This document shows, piece by piece, positions 19,230-30,450 of a stretch of 32,554 nt of DNA. The stretch covers positions 1-32,554 of the forward strand of contig JAYMTA010000273.1 in NCBI GenBank assembly GCA_036897625.1, given 5' to 3'. The notes under the pieces are model-generated. The model saw only the letters and a program-made list of their open reading frames with translations. It did not search any database and was not told where the DNA came from. Every line of letters starts with the position of its first letter. The first letter of the stretch is position 1. This DNA is from Pelargonium cotyledonis (lineage: Eukaryota > Streptophyta > Magnoliopsida > Geraniales > Geraniaceae). Made by a program: the position numbers and the translations under genes.

Positions 19230-19530
19230 TTGATATTGTTGAGATGCATTCTTATCGGCAAGGATTTAAGGATTGCGATCAGTTATCATTGAGACTTATG
19301 TTATTCAAGTCGTTGTTGGAGTTAGATCCCGAGAAGACGAAACCAATATTTTTGAGTTCGGTAGTTAAGATTTAACACAATTCTTTAATAGAATAGAATT
19401 TGTGTTTGTGAAGCGGTTTGCGAACAGTGTGGCCAGTGCAATTGCTAGGTCCGCTACTTCTATGTCATCGAGTTGTAATCGAATGATATTTATTGAATAA
19501 AATATAATAATTTATTTATAAAAAAATAAT
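19230..19530 (+). pseudogene. 3' fragment of a LINE: RNase H relic with A-rich tail
   Basis: Translated fragments read IETYVIQVVVGVRSREDETN and FVFVKRFANSVASAIARSAT, with a stop between. They match the RNase H pattern '+ETDs..vv.ai.s.......' and 'FvkR.AN.vAh.iAR.A' found at the C-terminus of plant L1 ORF2. The fragment ends in an A-rich stretch ('tttataaaaaaataat', about 19515-19530), as expected of a 5'-truncated LINE copy. It lies opposite in strand to the main LINE. Confidence 0.5.
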
Positions 19531-19577
19531 CAATTTCATCAGTTGGCTTTAATAAAAGAGGCTTTTGATTAGTTGTA

Positions 19578-20408
19578 GTTAGGATTTCTTCTTCCTCTAC
19601 CGTTTTGAGAGTCAGTTAGGGCTTTTGTACGGTTGCGCCTGATTTATAGAGCGGCGGCGGTCTGTTGACTTTAAAAATAATTAATTGCAGTCTTTCTCAT
19701 TTAGATACCGAGTCTTTCTTTGATAACAAGTTAAGAGGTTTTTAGGTTTGTGTATTAGCGCGTAGATTCGTGGTGATCTTTTTGGATTGGTGTGTGCGTA
19801 GGACAATTGGAGATCTATGGTGATTGCACGGAAGAAGAAGGTGGTTTGGAAGATGGTGGTATGATTAGAGCCCTCATATCAACCTTCAAGGTTGTTATCA
19901 TATCAGATGGCAGATTCTGTGGTAGCGAGGGGCAGTCGACAACGGCTTTCACGCAATTGTCTTAAATTTCATCGTGTTCAATCGTCTTCAATTGTTCGCT
20001 CTCTTCAGGTAGAAGGGGAGAATTCTAATACATTTGGCTTGCTTATTCAAGTTGGTGGGGATGATTATAGTGCCTTCGACTTGATTTTTTGGGATGTAAG
20101 CTTTGCAGGTGTGATGCTCAATTTTCGGGTATTGATGGTGACATATGCATTACAGACTAAAGGGGAGGGTTTGCCTAGTGCCTTTAGTTTGGTTTACTTT
20201 GTTGTTATGTCATATTTAGCTAAGATTGATGTTGGTTGCTTTAGGTATAGTAGTCTCTTGTTTTGCTAGGGTTTATTTTGTTTTAGCTAAATCATTTGTT
20301 AGGTTGTTTGGTTTAGTTATAGGGTTCAAGTTTCATGTTCGGTCTATTCACTAGAGTTAGTATTGATATTTCTGATTTAATATAAGCTCATTAGTTCCTT
20401 TAAAAAAA
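19578..20408 (+). mobile_element. A-tailed unclassified retroposon, copy A
   Basis: This segment has a homologue on the other strand at 31473-32155. They share 'gttttgagagtca', 'agagcggcg', 'tctttctcattt' and 'gaagaagaaggtgg', and encode similar peptides (RSLQVEGE / RVLQIKRED; LLIQVGGDD / MIIQVDGGG). Both copies end in an A run (here about 20402-20408), pointing to reverse transcription from a polyadenylated RNA. A 125-codon frame (19892-20269) lies inside, with no domain I recognise. It may be the end of an unrecognised LINE or a processed sequence. Confidence 0.5.
19892..20269 (+). CDS. Hypothetical 125-residue frame in retroposon copy A
   Basis: The frame begins MLSYQMADSVVARGSRQRLS and ends in an aromatic/hydrophobic stretch. 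Part of it (MADSVVARGSRQ to LLIQVGGDDY) is conserved at protein level in the opposite-strand copy near 31.7 kb, where the equivalent ends at GGGI. Conservation between copies supports a once-coding origin. I recognise no domain. It may be the degraded C-terminus of a retroelement protein. Confidence 0.25.
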   Translation: MLSYQMADSVVARGSRQRLSRNCLKFHRVQSSSIVRSLQVEGENSNTFGLLIQVGGDDYSAFDLIFWDVSFAGVMLNFRVLMVTYALQTKGEGLPSAFSLVYFVVMSYLAKIDVGCFRYSSLLFC

Positions 20409-20511
20409 CATTTAATTAATTTATTTCCTTTTTGTTCCACCTCATTTATTTATTATTCATTTGTTTCTATTTTGGAAAAATTACCTCTAGGGTCTTTGAA
20501 GTATCCAAAGT

Positions 20512-20615
20512 GTTCCGCCCTGGTCCTCACACTTCAAAGTGTTCCGCCCTGGTCCTCACACTTCAAAGTGTTCCGCCCTGGTCCTCACACTTCAAAGTGT
20601 TCCGCTGGGGTCATA
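20512..20615 (+). repeat. 29-bp minisatellite in the left TIR, 3.5 copies
   Basis: Three perfect 29-bp units (20512-20540, 20541-20569, 20570-20598), each starting gttccgccctggtcctcaca, plus a partial fourth. The opposite TIR (about 22330-22385) contains a single copy, so the array expanded after the element formed. There are no spacers, so this is not a CRISPR array. Confidence 0.95.
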
Positions 20616-20637
20616 GTTGAGTGAATTTCGTTCTCGC

Positions 20638-21489
20638 TATTAAATTTCAATAACAGGCTAAATATAATGGTTTGTGCTTCTCATACTTAAAGGTCAACCT
20701 TGTTAGTAGGGTTTTACTTGCACCATTATACTTAGCTTTTCTTCTTTATATTTATCTGATGTGGGACCTTTACCCACTTCAACACCCCCCCTTCACGTTC
20801 GAGCCTCACATTTTCTTTTTATCGGTAAGCTCAACACGTGCACAATCAGTGGCTTTATAAATTGGCACCCCCACACGTGTAGGCATTTCTCTTCCACATG
20901 TGGGCCGCTGCATGCATATCCATCTGCAAGCGGGCCAGAGACCACAGGGGGAGGCAATATAAACAGGCCACTTTCGAGCCATGTCTGGATCAAAACCAGC
21001 TCTGATACCATATTCAATTTCAATAATGGGATAAATATAATGGCTTGGGCTTCCCATACTAAAAGGTCAACCTTCCGTATATATTGCCTCCCCTTGTGGT
21101 CTCTGGCCCGCTTGCAGATGAATATTCCTGCAGCGGTCCACATGTGGAAGAGAAATACCTACACGTGAGGGGAGTGCCAATTTATAAAGCCCCGATTGTT
21201 CACGTGTCGAGCTCACCGATAAAAGAAAAATGTGAGACTCGCACATGAGAGGGAGGATAAATTTCAATAACGGGCTAAATATAATGGCTTGGGCTTCCCA
21301 TACTAAAAGGTCAACCCAGTAGCAGAGTTTGCTTTGATACCATGTTTAATTTCAATAACGGACTAAATATAATGGCTTGGGCTTCCCATAGTAAAAGGTC
21401 AACCTTATTGGTAGGGTTTCACTTACACCATTATATTTAGCTTTTCTTCTTTATATTTATCCGATGTGGGACATTTATCCACTTCAACA
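20638..21489 (-). mobile_element. TRIM retrotransposon with 147-bp LTRs and TSD CTCGC
   Basis: On the minus strand the 5' LTR is 21489-21343 and the 3' LTR 20784-20638, each 147 bp. They begin TGTTGAAGTGG and end near TTAAACA (TTTAATA in the 3' copy). The 5' LTR is followed directly by TGGTATCAAAGC (21342-21331), a tRNA-iMet primer-binding site with one change. The 3' LTR is preceded by the purine tract AAGGGGGGG. The 5-bp duplication CTCGC flanks the element (20633-20637 and 21490-21494). The internal region is non-coding and rearranged, containing a partial extra LTR with its own primer site (TGGTATCAGAGC, 21010-20999), another LTR piece (about 21256-21320) and an inverted duplication. At 852 bp with no genes, it fits the TRIM class. 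By eye the LTRs differ at roughly 13% of sites. Confidence 0.88.
20805..21245. repeat. Long inverted repeat inside the TRIM
   Basis: The internal sequence at about 20805-20965 is repeated in inverted orientation at about 21078-21245 with roughly 85% identity. Shared phrases include 'tttataaattggcac', 'ttctcttccacatgtgg', 'catctgcaagcgggccagag' and 'ggaggcaatata'. The loop of about 110 bp is mostly an LTR fragment. A transcript through it would form a long imperfect hairpin. Open frames on both strands here are a consequence of the inverted repeat. Confidence 0.85.
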
Positions 21490-22559
21490 CTCGCGAAAGA
21501 CATTATGTTAAGGTACTAGTGAAATCTGTCAAAGTTAACTAACGTCATTAAATTTAAACTAGAAAACAATTTAAAAACACACTATTTTACAATTTTGCTC
21601 TTTATATATTTCAATTTTTTATTTTGTCATCTTCTCTCTTTTCCTTCTCTTTATCTCCTCTCTCAATGGCGATCCAACATTCGACGATGGTCCCGTTGTT
21701 GCCGAAAATGTCCATCTAGAAGAGCGAGGAGGGGATGGAGAGCATCTGGCCACCAACGCTCATTCTGGTTAGGCTGATATAGTACAACCTATCCACCTTC
21801 CGGTTGCGGCTGATCGGGATAGTAACTGAGTCGCGACCGAGTTGCACCGAGTTGAAATCCAGCGACGGCACATCTCCAAAATCGAGGACATTGGGGAGGT
21901 CGAAGATGGAGGAAGACCAGTTTTTGCATATTTGAGATGTAACATATATGATGATGAAATTTGTTTCAGCCTTGCTCTTTCCTTTTTCTTTGTTTGTATT
22001 GATGATAAGATGAGATCCTAAATTGTTTGTTTTAGAATTTCTTTGTATGTATTGATAGTTCAGTTGTATATTTATTGATTGGTTTTAATTTCAAATGGGA
22101 ACTATAAAAAAATTGCTTGGATGGTTGTTGCGAAGAAAAATGAGAGACATGAATGAGAGAGAATATGACAAAAAGAAATTGAAACATATAAAGGGTATAA
22201 TAGTAAAATCGTGTTTTATAAAAAAAATAATTTAAATTTAACGGTGTTAGTTAACTTTGACGGATTTCGTTAGTAACTTAACATAATATCTTTTGCAAGA
22301 ACAAAATTCAATCAACTACCTAATGAAATACTTTGAAGTATGAGGACCCGAGCGAAACACTTTGGATACTTTAGGGACCCCTAAAGTACTTTTTCCTTTA
22401 TTTTTCGTTTCCATCCCATCTTGTTGTTCAAAACTCATCAATTACTGATCATCTCTTCTCCATTTGTCCTTGAGGTAATCATTTTTTTCTTATGTTTTCA
22501 TTTTTGTTATGTCATTGTGTTCTAGTTTAGTGGGGTTTATGATTTGTGCAAGATCATAT

Positions 22560-24500
22560 TGCGTCATGATGATACGTTGAGGGGCGAGTTAAATACTAGT
22601 GGCTGTCTCTGGCTACCAGCATCATCGGCGGCAGGGTCTGTTTGGCAGAACAACTAGAGGCTGCGTTTTGTAGCCTTTTTTTCCTGTTCTCATTGATTCT
22701 CAGATAACAAAGCTTGACGCGGCTTTTGCGAAACAATGCTCGACATGGGACCTTTGAACGATACTCTACGAAAGTGATGTGAATCAATGTCATTTATGAC
22801 GCAGTAGTCCATTGCACCATAACTTTGGATTTTCACTATAAAACCTTCGATTTGTGGGATATTCAAAGATCTCCATCTTCTTCATGAGCTACTTTCTCCA
22901 CTAGGCAGAATTAGCATAAAATTGACTCAGATTTGCAAGTAACTTCTCCACCTCTCTCCAAGTATGATAGCAGTCATCATTGTCGTGTACCACACATTTG
23001 TGCATCTTGCACCATAACTTTGAACTTCAACAAATCTGGGACCTTCTATCAGTGGGATAGTATTAGACCTCCTTCTTTTTCATCACCTCAAAGATTTTTA
23101 TTTACTTGGTATTGAACAAAGTGTAGATGAAGGAACTGAAGGTGCTTATCCTAGTGTGCATGTTGAGTCGACGAATTTTTCACTCTTCCATCTTGTCCTT
23201 TCTTATCTCTCGAGGCTTCTTCAACTCTGTGACGATTACTTTATTAGTAGCGATGAATAACTCATTGTCATTCCTTGGCTCACGCATGCTATAGTGTAAA
23301 GTGATCTCGTAGTCGGTGATGCAACTACGAAAGCACATTATGGTTATTCTGTCATCATAGGTTTAACATTCATTCATCTTGAAGTGGGTGACATACACCT
23401 TCAAAGATTTGTATGCAATTTATTTTGTATTGCAGAGCGAGAACTAATCATCCTTTAGCGTAGTTTTTGAAGTGAATTGAGTGTGCAAAGACTTAAATAG
23501 TTGGTCTCAACTTGAGATAGGTACATCAATCAAACCTCTGTAATAGTTTTGTTCTATCCCTAGAAGGATGCACATATGAGCGAGTCCACTTGTTCCAAGA
23601 TGCACGGCGGCATCAAAGTTGGTTATAAACTCAACAACATTTTTCGTGCCGTCATAAGTGAAATGAGACATATTGAGACGTAGATTTGCTTGTGTGTCAT
23701 AAATGTCAGCGCACAAGATATTTCTAAGTCAGCTAGGCTCTTGGAACATGACGTTGGTGGCTAGGTGCTCTCTAAGGTACTTTACCTCTTCTTACAATTT
23801 TTGGATTGCCGAGTTGTACTCTAAAGGCAACATGACAGTGGAGCAAAGCTTCTTTCCCCCTATTCATTTTTGTTTATGTAGTATCATTAGGAATATTTCC
23901 TCGTCACGGGAATTGATTCATAGTGCCGTGGTTAGAATCTTTAGGCATGGTTTATCGCATTAAACGTGCGATGTGGGGGGTACGTGTTGTGCATTTCTAG
24001 GTGAATCAGATTATCATTCTCTAGCCTGCAAGACGTAGGCCTACTAGTTTTCAAAGCTTTCATTGGGTGTGTAGTGTGAGCACCTTGTCCATCCCTAGAT
24101 AGGCTCAATCTCTCTTTTGCAGTAATGCACGTTTCATGATTCTTGTATGTGGTGCGAGAAGCATTTCCAATGCACTTTGCATTTTTTGCTTCTTGTGGCG
24201 GTGTTTGAAATACTGGTGAGGGTGGCGGTGCTACGTCCCTTTCGCGTTTCAGGTTTGCGAGTAGTTGGTTGGAAGTAGAAAATTGTTATGTCACTAATTG
24301 AATCGGGTTTGGTGGTGTTATCCCTAATCTGGTTTGCGGTGTCTAAGGCATCGTGCGCGAACTACGTGGATTCATTATGTCTCCCAAGATATCGTGCGCG
24401 AGCTAGGTCGATGATGGGTTGCGATTTTCTAACACCATTTTTGGGTTGTAGCAAAGCACATGTCAATGATCACATTGAACACAATGAAGATATTTAACAA
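22560..24500 (-). pseudogene. Gypsy-type retrotransposon gag remnant
   Basis: On the minus strand, fragments appear in gag order. AIQKL.EEVKYLREHLATN (about 23810) resembles the N-terminal coiled coil. LRLNMSHFTYDGTKNVVEFI (within 23716-23507), followed after a stop by DQLFKSLHTQFTS and VYVTHFKMNE, fits the Retrotrans_gag core. KLWCKMHKCVVHDNDDC (about 23014-22970) has the CX2HX4HX4C arrangement seen near the C-terminus of many Gypsy gag proteins. A degenerate second copy of that last block lies about 195 bp further on (from about 22813). Many stops are present, and no protease or polymerase follows before the TIR element at 22396, so it is truncated. Confidence 0.6.
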
Positions 24501-24924
24501 ACGTGCATACCATCTTGAAGATCTCTTTGAAAACCATGAAGAACACTTTGAAAATATTTAACAAATGTGCGTTATGTTTTTAAGATCTTTATAGGATTGC
24601 TTAGGGCGATTTATTGATTTGGAGCTCTTAAAGTTGTGTGTGGGTCAATAAAAAATGTACGACAAACCCGCATAATACCTTAACATTTCTTGATATTGAG
24701 ATCTTTGATGAACATGGAGATTATCTTTGAATATCTCTAACAAATGCGAAGAACATCTTTAATTTAAGATATGAAGAACACGTTTGTATCATTCTTTTAC
24801 TTTCAACACGTTCCCAATAATAAAACCAATTGATGCAATCTTCTGATCTCACCGATGTAGAAATGAGTTGTCGTCATTGTCCAATGGCTTTCACATATCT
24901 AAACACTTAGTTCATTTGAAAATA

Positions 24925-25400
24925 ACTATACATGTATAACACAGGGTCAGTAAAGACTCATGAATCGCATAATATTTCACCTTCGATATATGTGAGAATA
25001 AATGAGTCCGCATCAACAGAGAATGTAATTCACATGTGAATGTGTGTCTGAGTGATTTTTCCCTCAACCCCTAAAGGGTATTTATAGCGGTAGCTTCTTG
25101 ATTCTAATTAGTGGAGAGAATATTATAGGAACTAGAGACGTTGAATCTAGACATGTACGTGATGCAAATGGGTTTTGAGCTGGTTTTGAGTTGAGTTCTG
25201 AATTGCTTTCTTATATTGAGATCGACCACAAAGTAGATTGTATAATGTATCAATTTAGACCAAATTAAGCCAATTAAATGAGTTGGACGTGCACTTGCAT
25301 GAATAAATGTGGAATTGGGGCACCTAAGTGAGTCCAAATATTTATGTATCATCATCCTCTTATCTCCATTTCATATTAAACAAGAAAAATTATGTCAAAT
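24925..25400 (-). mobile_element. Probable LTR of the degraded Gypsy element
   Basis: On the minus strand, CTATAAATACCC (about 25090) is followed by 'ttaggggttgagg' and then sequence leading towards the gag remnant, in the right order for an LTR promoter upstream of gag. A related copy lies inverted at 25690-25962. The outer boundary near 25200-25400 is not defined, and no primer-binding site was identified with confidence. Confidence 0.35.
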
Positions 25401-25689
25401 TATATGATCAAGGACCAGTAACTTACATTAATAATTTTGGCTAATTATAATTTTCTGTAGAACAAAATGTTTATAAACAATCATGTACAAAAACTCATTC
25501 GATCAATCATGTACTGATGAGTTTTCAAGGTTTGCATGGTAGACTCCTGGAGTTTGTTGGTGGTGATAATACATAGATAATTAGATCTATTTTGGGTAGC
25601 TCAATTCTACATATAATTAGTCTATCGTAGAGTTGTTGATCCAATTCTTCCGGTTGGCCCAACCTAAGTTTACACATATATAATCCAAC

Positions 25690-25962
25690 CTGTAGTGGAT
25701 AAGACCTTGTCAATTGTCCACCAAATGACCTAGTTTAGAACCAGTTCAAAACCAACTGCTAAATGATCTCTACCAATCAGAATTAGGGAACTGTCACTAT
25801 AAACACCTCTTTGGGGTTGAGGTCAGATCACTCTCACATGCATTCACATACTTGTGAATTATTCTTTGCTAAGCCACATTCACTAATTCTCATACAAAGG
25901 GTGAATTCACGTGTGACGCACGAGTCTACACTTAACATGTGTTCTTCATGTGTACGAATGAT
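25690..25962 (+). repeat. Inverted copy of the 24.9-25.2 kb repeat
   Basis: This block mirrors 24925-25195. Shared sequences include 'ggttttgagct' / 'agttcaaaaccaactg', 'cactataaacacc' with 'tttggggttgagg', 'cacattcacat' with 'gtgaatta', and 'gagtct...acatg'. The two copies are about 500 bp apart and point away from each other as promoters. Either a second LTR of the same family landed in reverse, or both are arms of one foldback element. The Copia 5' LTR begins 5 bp after it. Confidence 0.55.
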
Positions 25963-25966
25963 AGAG

Positions 25967-26161
25967 TATATTGAGATCTTATCCTTATCACTCGACAAAT
26001 ACCATATGTGTTTAAACTTTGAATTGTGATTAGGATCATAACCACTTGTAATCTATCTCTATCGTGTACCATTTTCATTATGTATAAAAGGTTCCCATGC
26101 CTACTCTGATATATCTATCAGAGTAGGCTCACTTCCTCTAAAATTCTTTCTCACTTTTATA
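25967..26161 (+). repeat. Copia 5' LTR
   Basis: 195 bp from TATATTGAGATCTTATCC (the first TG mutated to TA) to CTCACTTTTATA. It aligns over its whole length with 30451-30645. 'ATGTATAAAAGG' (about 26079-26090) is the likely TATA region. Confidence 0.9.
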
Positions 26162-26174
26162 TAGTATCAGAGCC
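26162..26174 (+). promoter_or_regulatory. Copia primer-binding site
   Basis: TAGTATCAGAGCC directly follows the 5' LTR. The standard Copia site complementary to initiator tRNA-Met is TGGTATCAGAGC, so one base has changed (G to A). Confidence 0.9.
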
Positions 26175-26207
26175 ATAACAAGGTTTCACAATCATTCTCT
26201 GTCATCC

Positions 26208-29200
26208 ATGGCAAAATCAACAACTATTGTTCCTGCTACCTAAACACAAACAATAACCACACAGATTCAACATTCTATCAATATCAAGCTCACTCGTGAC
26301 AACTACTTATTATGGCGGGCACAAATCATTTCTTACCTTCGTGGACAGTGCCTTTATCGCTTCGTTAATGGCGACCAACCGGCTCCAGCAGAGTTTATTC
26401 CCAACAAAACAGATATGACTTTCATGGAGAAGAACCTAGATTTCCTACCGTGGTACAAACAAGATCAACTTCTTCTTAGTGTTCTTATTGGTTCCCTTTC
26501 TGAACCAGTTTTGGCACAAGTAATCAACCTCACCTCCTCTTGAGACGTGTAGGATGCACTTGAGCCCATGTACTCTGCTTAGTCTAAAGCCCGATCAATG
26601 AAACTTTGATATCAATTGTCGACGCTAAAAAAAGGAGACTCATCAATCGCAGATTATTTTCAGCATGCCAAAACACTTGCAAACACACTGGCTACTGCCG
26701 AACAACCTTTGCATGACTGTGAGGTAAATTCTTATATTCTCGTCAGATTAGGATCTGATTATGATTCTATGTCGTAAATATTACCACCAGGAGTGAACCA
26801 GTTAGTCTAGAAGATCTATATAGTCCTCTATTTTGAGTTGCGTCTCGAGCAAAATAATTCAATCATAGGAGCTCCAGTTGGCGTTCATGGTCCCTCTGCA
26901 AACCTGACCCATCAGAATAATAGGGGACGAGAAAACAATGGACGTAATTATAGAGGCGATCGTAGCACCATCGGGCATGGGGGGGGATATTCAAATGTTA
27001 AAAGGCGGGCTCGTGGCCGCCCGACACACTCTGTTAGAGGTGTTTTTTGTCAAATTTGTGGATGGACGAATCATTCCATGATAGATTGCTACCAGCGTTT
27101 CAACCATAATATTTAAATGAGTGCTCAATCTGAAATCAACATGAATGCCTTTTTTTATGCGGCAACCAAAAACACAAACCAGGACTTTAATTGGTTTCTT
27201 AATTTGGGTGCTACAGACCACATCACATCTGATCTCTCCAACTTGAACATTCGTGATGAGTACACTGGGACGGACAAGATTCGAGTTGGCAACGGTAAGA
27301 GTCTTCGTATCGTTTAGACTGGTAACATTGTTCTATGTTCTCAATTGTCTAAATTCCTCCTTCGCAATAGTTTACATGTTCCTGACATTTCTAAAAATCT
27401 ATTGTCTGTTTCTCAGTTCGCATCTGATAATGATGTTTTCTTTGAATTCCATCCTGACTATTTCTTTGTGAAGGATCGCAATTCCAAGGTCATTTTGCTT
27501 CAAGGGACAAATAAAAATGGACTTTACACCCTTCCCAGGGCTCAGAATAATGGACTTCTTCAAACTGCATTCACTAGAGAAAGAGTCCACATCGATCATT
27601 GGCACCTTTGTTTAGGGCATCCGTCCCTCCGTATAGTTAATAAATTTTTGAGTAGTTGTCAGCTTCATTTTATTATAAATAAATCACTTAGTGTCTGTGG
27701 TGATGCTTGTCAGCAGGCTAAGAGTCATAAATTACCTTTCAATACAAGCACCAGTATTTCTCGTTTTCCTCTTGAATTGGTTTAGTCTTATGTGTGGGGC
27801 CTTCTTCCATTCTTTTCTCAAATGGATTTTGTTATCATGTTAGTATCTTTGACCATTACAGTAATTTCACTTAGCTTTTCCCAATGGTTAACAAGTCCGA
27901 TGTTTATGCCATTCTTCGCAAATTCTAGTTACAAGTCAAGCGACAGTTCAATCGTAAAATAATTGTTGTTCAGAATGATTGGATGGGAATATAGAAAGAT
28001 ATGTGGCTTCTTTCATTCCATCGACATTCTACATCAACAACCTTGCCCACACACCCATGAACAAAACAGGTCTGTTGAGCGCAAACACCGTCACATGGTC
28101 GAGACGGGGTTGGCCCTCTTGTCTCACTCTTCAATTCTCTTACGTTTCTAGGACGAAGCCTTCAGCACGGCCTGTTTTCTCATCAACAGGATGCCCACAC
28201 CGGTTCTGAAGTCTATTTCTCCATATGAATGTTTGTTTTCAAGAAAGCCTGACTACACCTTTCTTCGAGTCTTTGGTTGGGCTTGTTGGCCACTTCTTCG
28301 CCCGTATAACAAGCATAAGTTACCTTTTCGGTCTGCTAGATGTGTCTTTATGGGATATAGTCCAAGTCATAAGGGGTATAAGTGTTTGCATGTTCCCACT
28401 GGGCAAGTGTATGTTTCACGTCATGTTATTTTTTATGAGAACTTATTTCCCTTTGCTTCTCACATATCCTCCCCTCTTGTTTTTTCTCAGGTGCCACATG
28501 ACACTACGATGAACTTTCCCTTAACTACTCTTGAATTAGTGTATATCCCTTTGCACACTTCGTCAACCGCTTGCTCGTCGCCACCGCATCTTGTGGCTAC
28601 TCTGCCATATGATGCACCAACTCGTAGTGCCCTGCCCATAGAACACACGCCCTCCGACACCGCTTCTGCCTCCACTAGTGGTCATTTGAGTGATCAAACA
28701 ACTCTTGATCACTCCCTCGTGTCTTCACCCATTGATTCATGCTCATCTCCAGAGAGCATGCAATCTACGCCTCACCATGCTTTGGGCACGACCGCAGGTG
28801 TTCACATCCGATCAAAAAATTAGGTCTTCAAACCCAGACAATTCACAAATGGGACGGTTCGCTATGATCCACGGCATGGCTTTCACGCTCTACTCCATGA
28901 TGTTAAAACTGAGCCAACCTGCTTCACCCAAGAGAACAAGTCCCCTGAATGGCGCAAAGCCATGAACCTTGAGTTCGATGCTTTACTTGCCAAATAAAAC
29001 CTGAAGCTTGATCCCACGCCTTCCCGGTATGAATATTGTTGGCAATCGGTGGGTCTTTTGGATTAAACGATGATCCAATGAATTAGTTGAGCGTTTTAAA
29101 GCACGCCTTGTCGTTAAAGGGTTTAATCAAATTTCTAGGTATTGATTGTGGTGAGACCTTCTGCTGGTTGTCATACCATAGACTATATGGTTGGTTCTCT

Positions 29201-30420
29201 CATTGGTCATCTCTTCCAATTGATCCCTCCGACAATCTGACGTTCAAAATGCATTTTTGCACGACTTTCTTGATGAGGAAGTTCTCATGGCATAACCTCA
29301 AGGCTTCATCCATCCTCAATTCCTGAATTATGTTTTTAAGCTGCATAAATCTCTCTATGGATTGAAGCAATCGCCTCATGCTTGGTTCTCGCATCTGAGC
29401 TCAAAATTACTTGATCTTAGTTTCAAAGCTTCCCATGCGGACCATTCTTTCTTCATTCGACACTCTGTGCATGGTTCTATGTTTGTCTTGGTCTATGTGG
29501 ATGATTTTATAGTTGACAGCTCTTCAGATAAAGCCAAATACTCTTTGATTCGACCCCTTCATACAGACTTCAAGATTAAGGATCTCGGCCCGCTGAGCTA
29601 TTTTCTTGGTGTGAAGGCTAAGCGGGTCCGTAATTCTTTGTTCTAATCACAACGATGCTACATCTAAGAACTGATGAAGAAAACTAATATGCTTAATGCC
29701 AAGCCCATGCCCTCTCCTATGGCAGTAACGTCAAAACTCTCCTCCCACTCCGATGATCTCTATGATAACTCAACAACATACCGCATTGTCGTTGGGGCTC
29801 TCCAGTATGTCCTGCTTACCTGACCAGAGATTAGCTTTACTATCAACAATGCCTTCCAATTCATGAACAGGCCAACCAGAGAACATTGGGCCACTGTTAA
29901 GCGTATATTACGGTACCTTAAGGGGACTGTCGACTTAGGCCTCTCTATCCGTGCCTCATCATCCCATTCACTTAGTGCCTTGCTGATGCAGATTAGGCGG
30001 GTTGTACGGACGATCGTAGATCAACAAGTGGCTACGTTATTTATTTTGGACCCAACATAGCCTCTTGGAGTTTGAAAAAGCAACATAATGTGGCCCGGTC
30101 TAGCACCGAGGTTGAATACCGAGCTATGGCCAATGGCACAACCAAATTGATATGGATTCAACACGTCTTGGCTGAACTTGGCGTTCTTATATGAGATCCA
30201 TCGACTCTTTGGTGTGACAATCTCGAAGCTACTTACCTTTCATTCAATCCGGTCTTTCATGCACGTATGAAACATGTTGAGTTTGATTTCCATTTTGTGA
30301 AAGAAAAGGTGGCTAAATAAGATCTTATGGTTCGTTTTGTATCTAGCCAAGACCAAATTGCTGACATTTTCACCAAGCCACTGCTTCCACACAGATTTTC
30401 TCTACATCGTTCCAAGCTCA
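26208..30420 (+). pseudogene. Copia gag-pol polyprotein remnant
   Basis: The start ATG at 26208 begins MAKSTTIVPAT, then a stop. Gag continues as IKLTRDNYLLWRAQIISYLR and SSIADYFQHAKTLANTLA. The CCHC knuckle is CQICGWTNHSMIDC (about 27048-27090). The protease site reads WFLNLGATDHIT where WxxDSGAT is expected, so the catalytic Asp is lost. The integrase N-terminal zinc finger is present (HWHLCLGHP ... VCGDACQQAKSHKLPF, 27600-27745), as is the core end EQNRSVERKHRHMVE. The reverse transcriptase keeps KARLVVKGFNQ, SLYGLKQSPHAWF and the active-site LVYVDD (29494-29505). The RNase H part keeps [11 protein letters not shown] and FTKPL. About 1,400 codons in total, close to a normal Copia polyprotein but with many stops and frameshifts. 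Confidence 0.9.
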
Positions 30421-30450
30421 ATGTGTGTTCTCCCACTTTATCTTGACGGG

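Larger units (their letters stand above)
20474..22396. mobile_element. Long-TIR (Mutator-like) element, split by a TRIM
   Basis: The left end 'ggaaaaattacctctagggt' is mirrored by the right end, which reads inward 'ggaaaaagtactttagggg'. The TIRs then run together through 'agtatccaaagtgtt', 'gtcctca', 'cttcaaag', 'cattatgttaag' and 'gtcaaagttaactaacg'. Removing the TRIM (20638-21489 plus one duplicated CTCGC) restores the left TIR so that it aligns with the right TIR across the junction. Flanks tctatttt and tttatttt match at 7 of 8 positions and may be the target duplication. The core (about 21590-22200) has a CT-rich leader and GC-rich segment but no transposase. Confidence 0.75.

Noticed and set aside
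20512-20615. Regular 29-bp direct repeats that could suggest a CRISPR array
   Set aside because: The units abut with no spacers and lie inside a plant transposon TIR. This is a minisatellite expansion.
20761-21267. Long overlapping open frames on both strands (up to 135 codons)
   Set aside because: They fall on the inverted duplication and primer sites of the TRIM and have no conserved domain. Frames open on both strands are a product of the inverted repeat.
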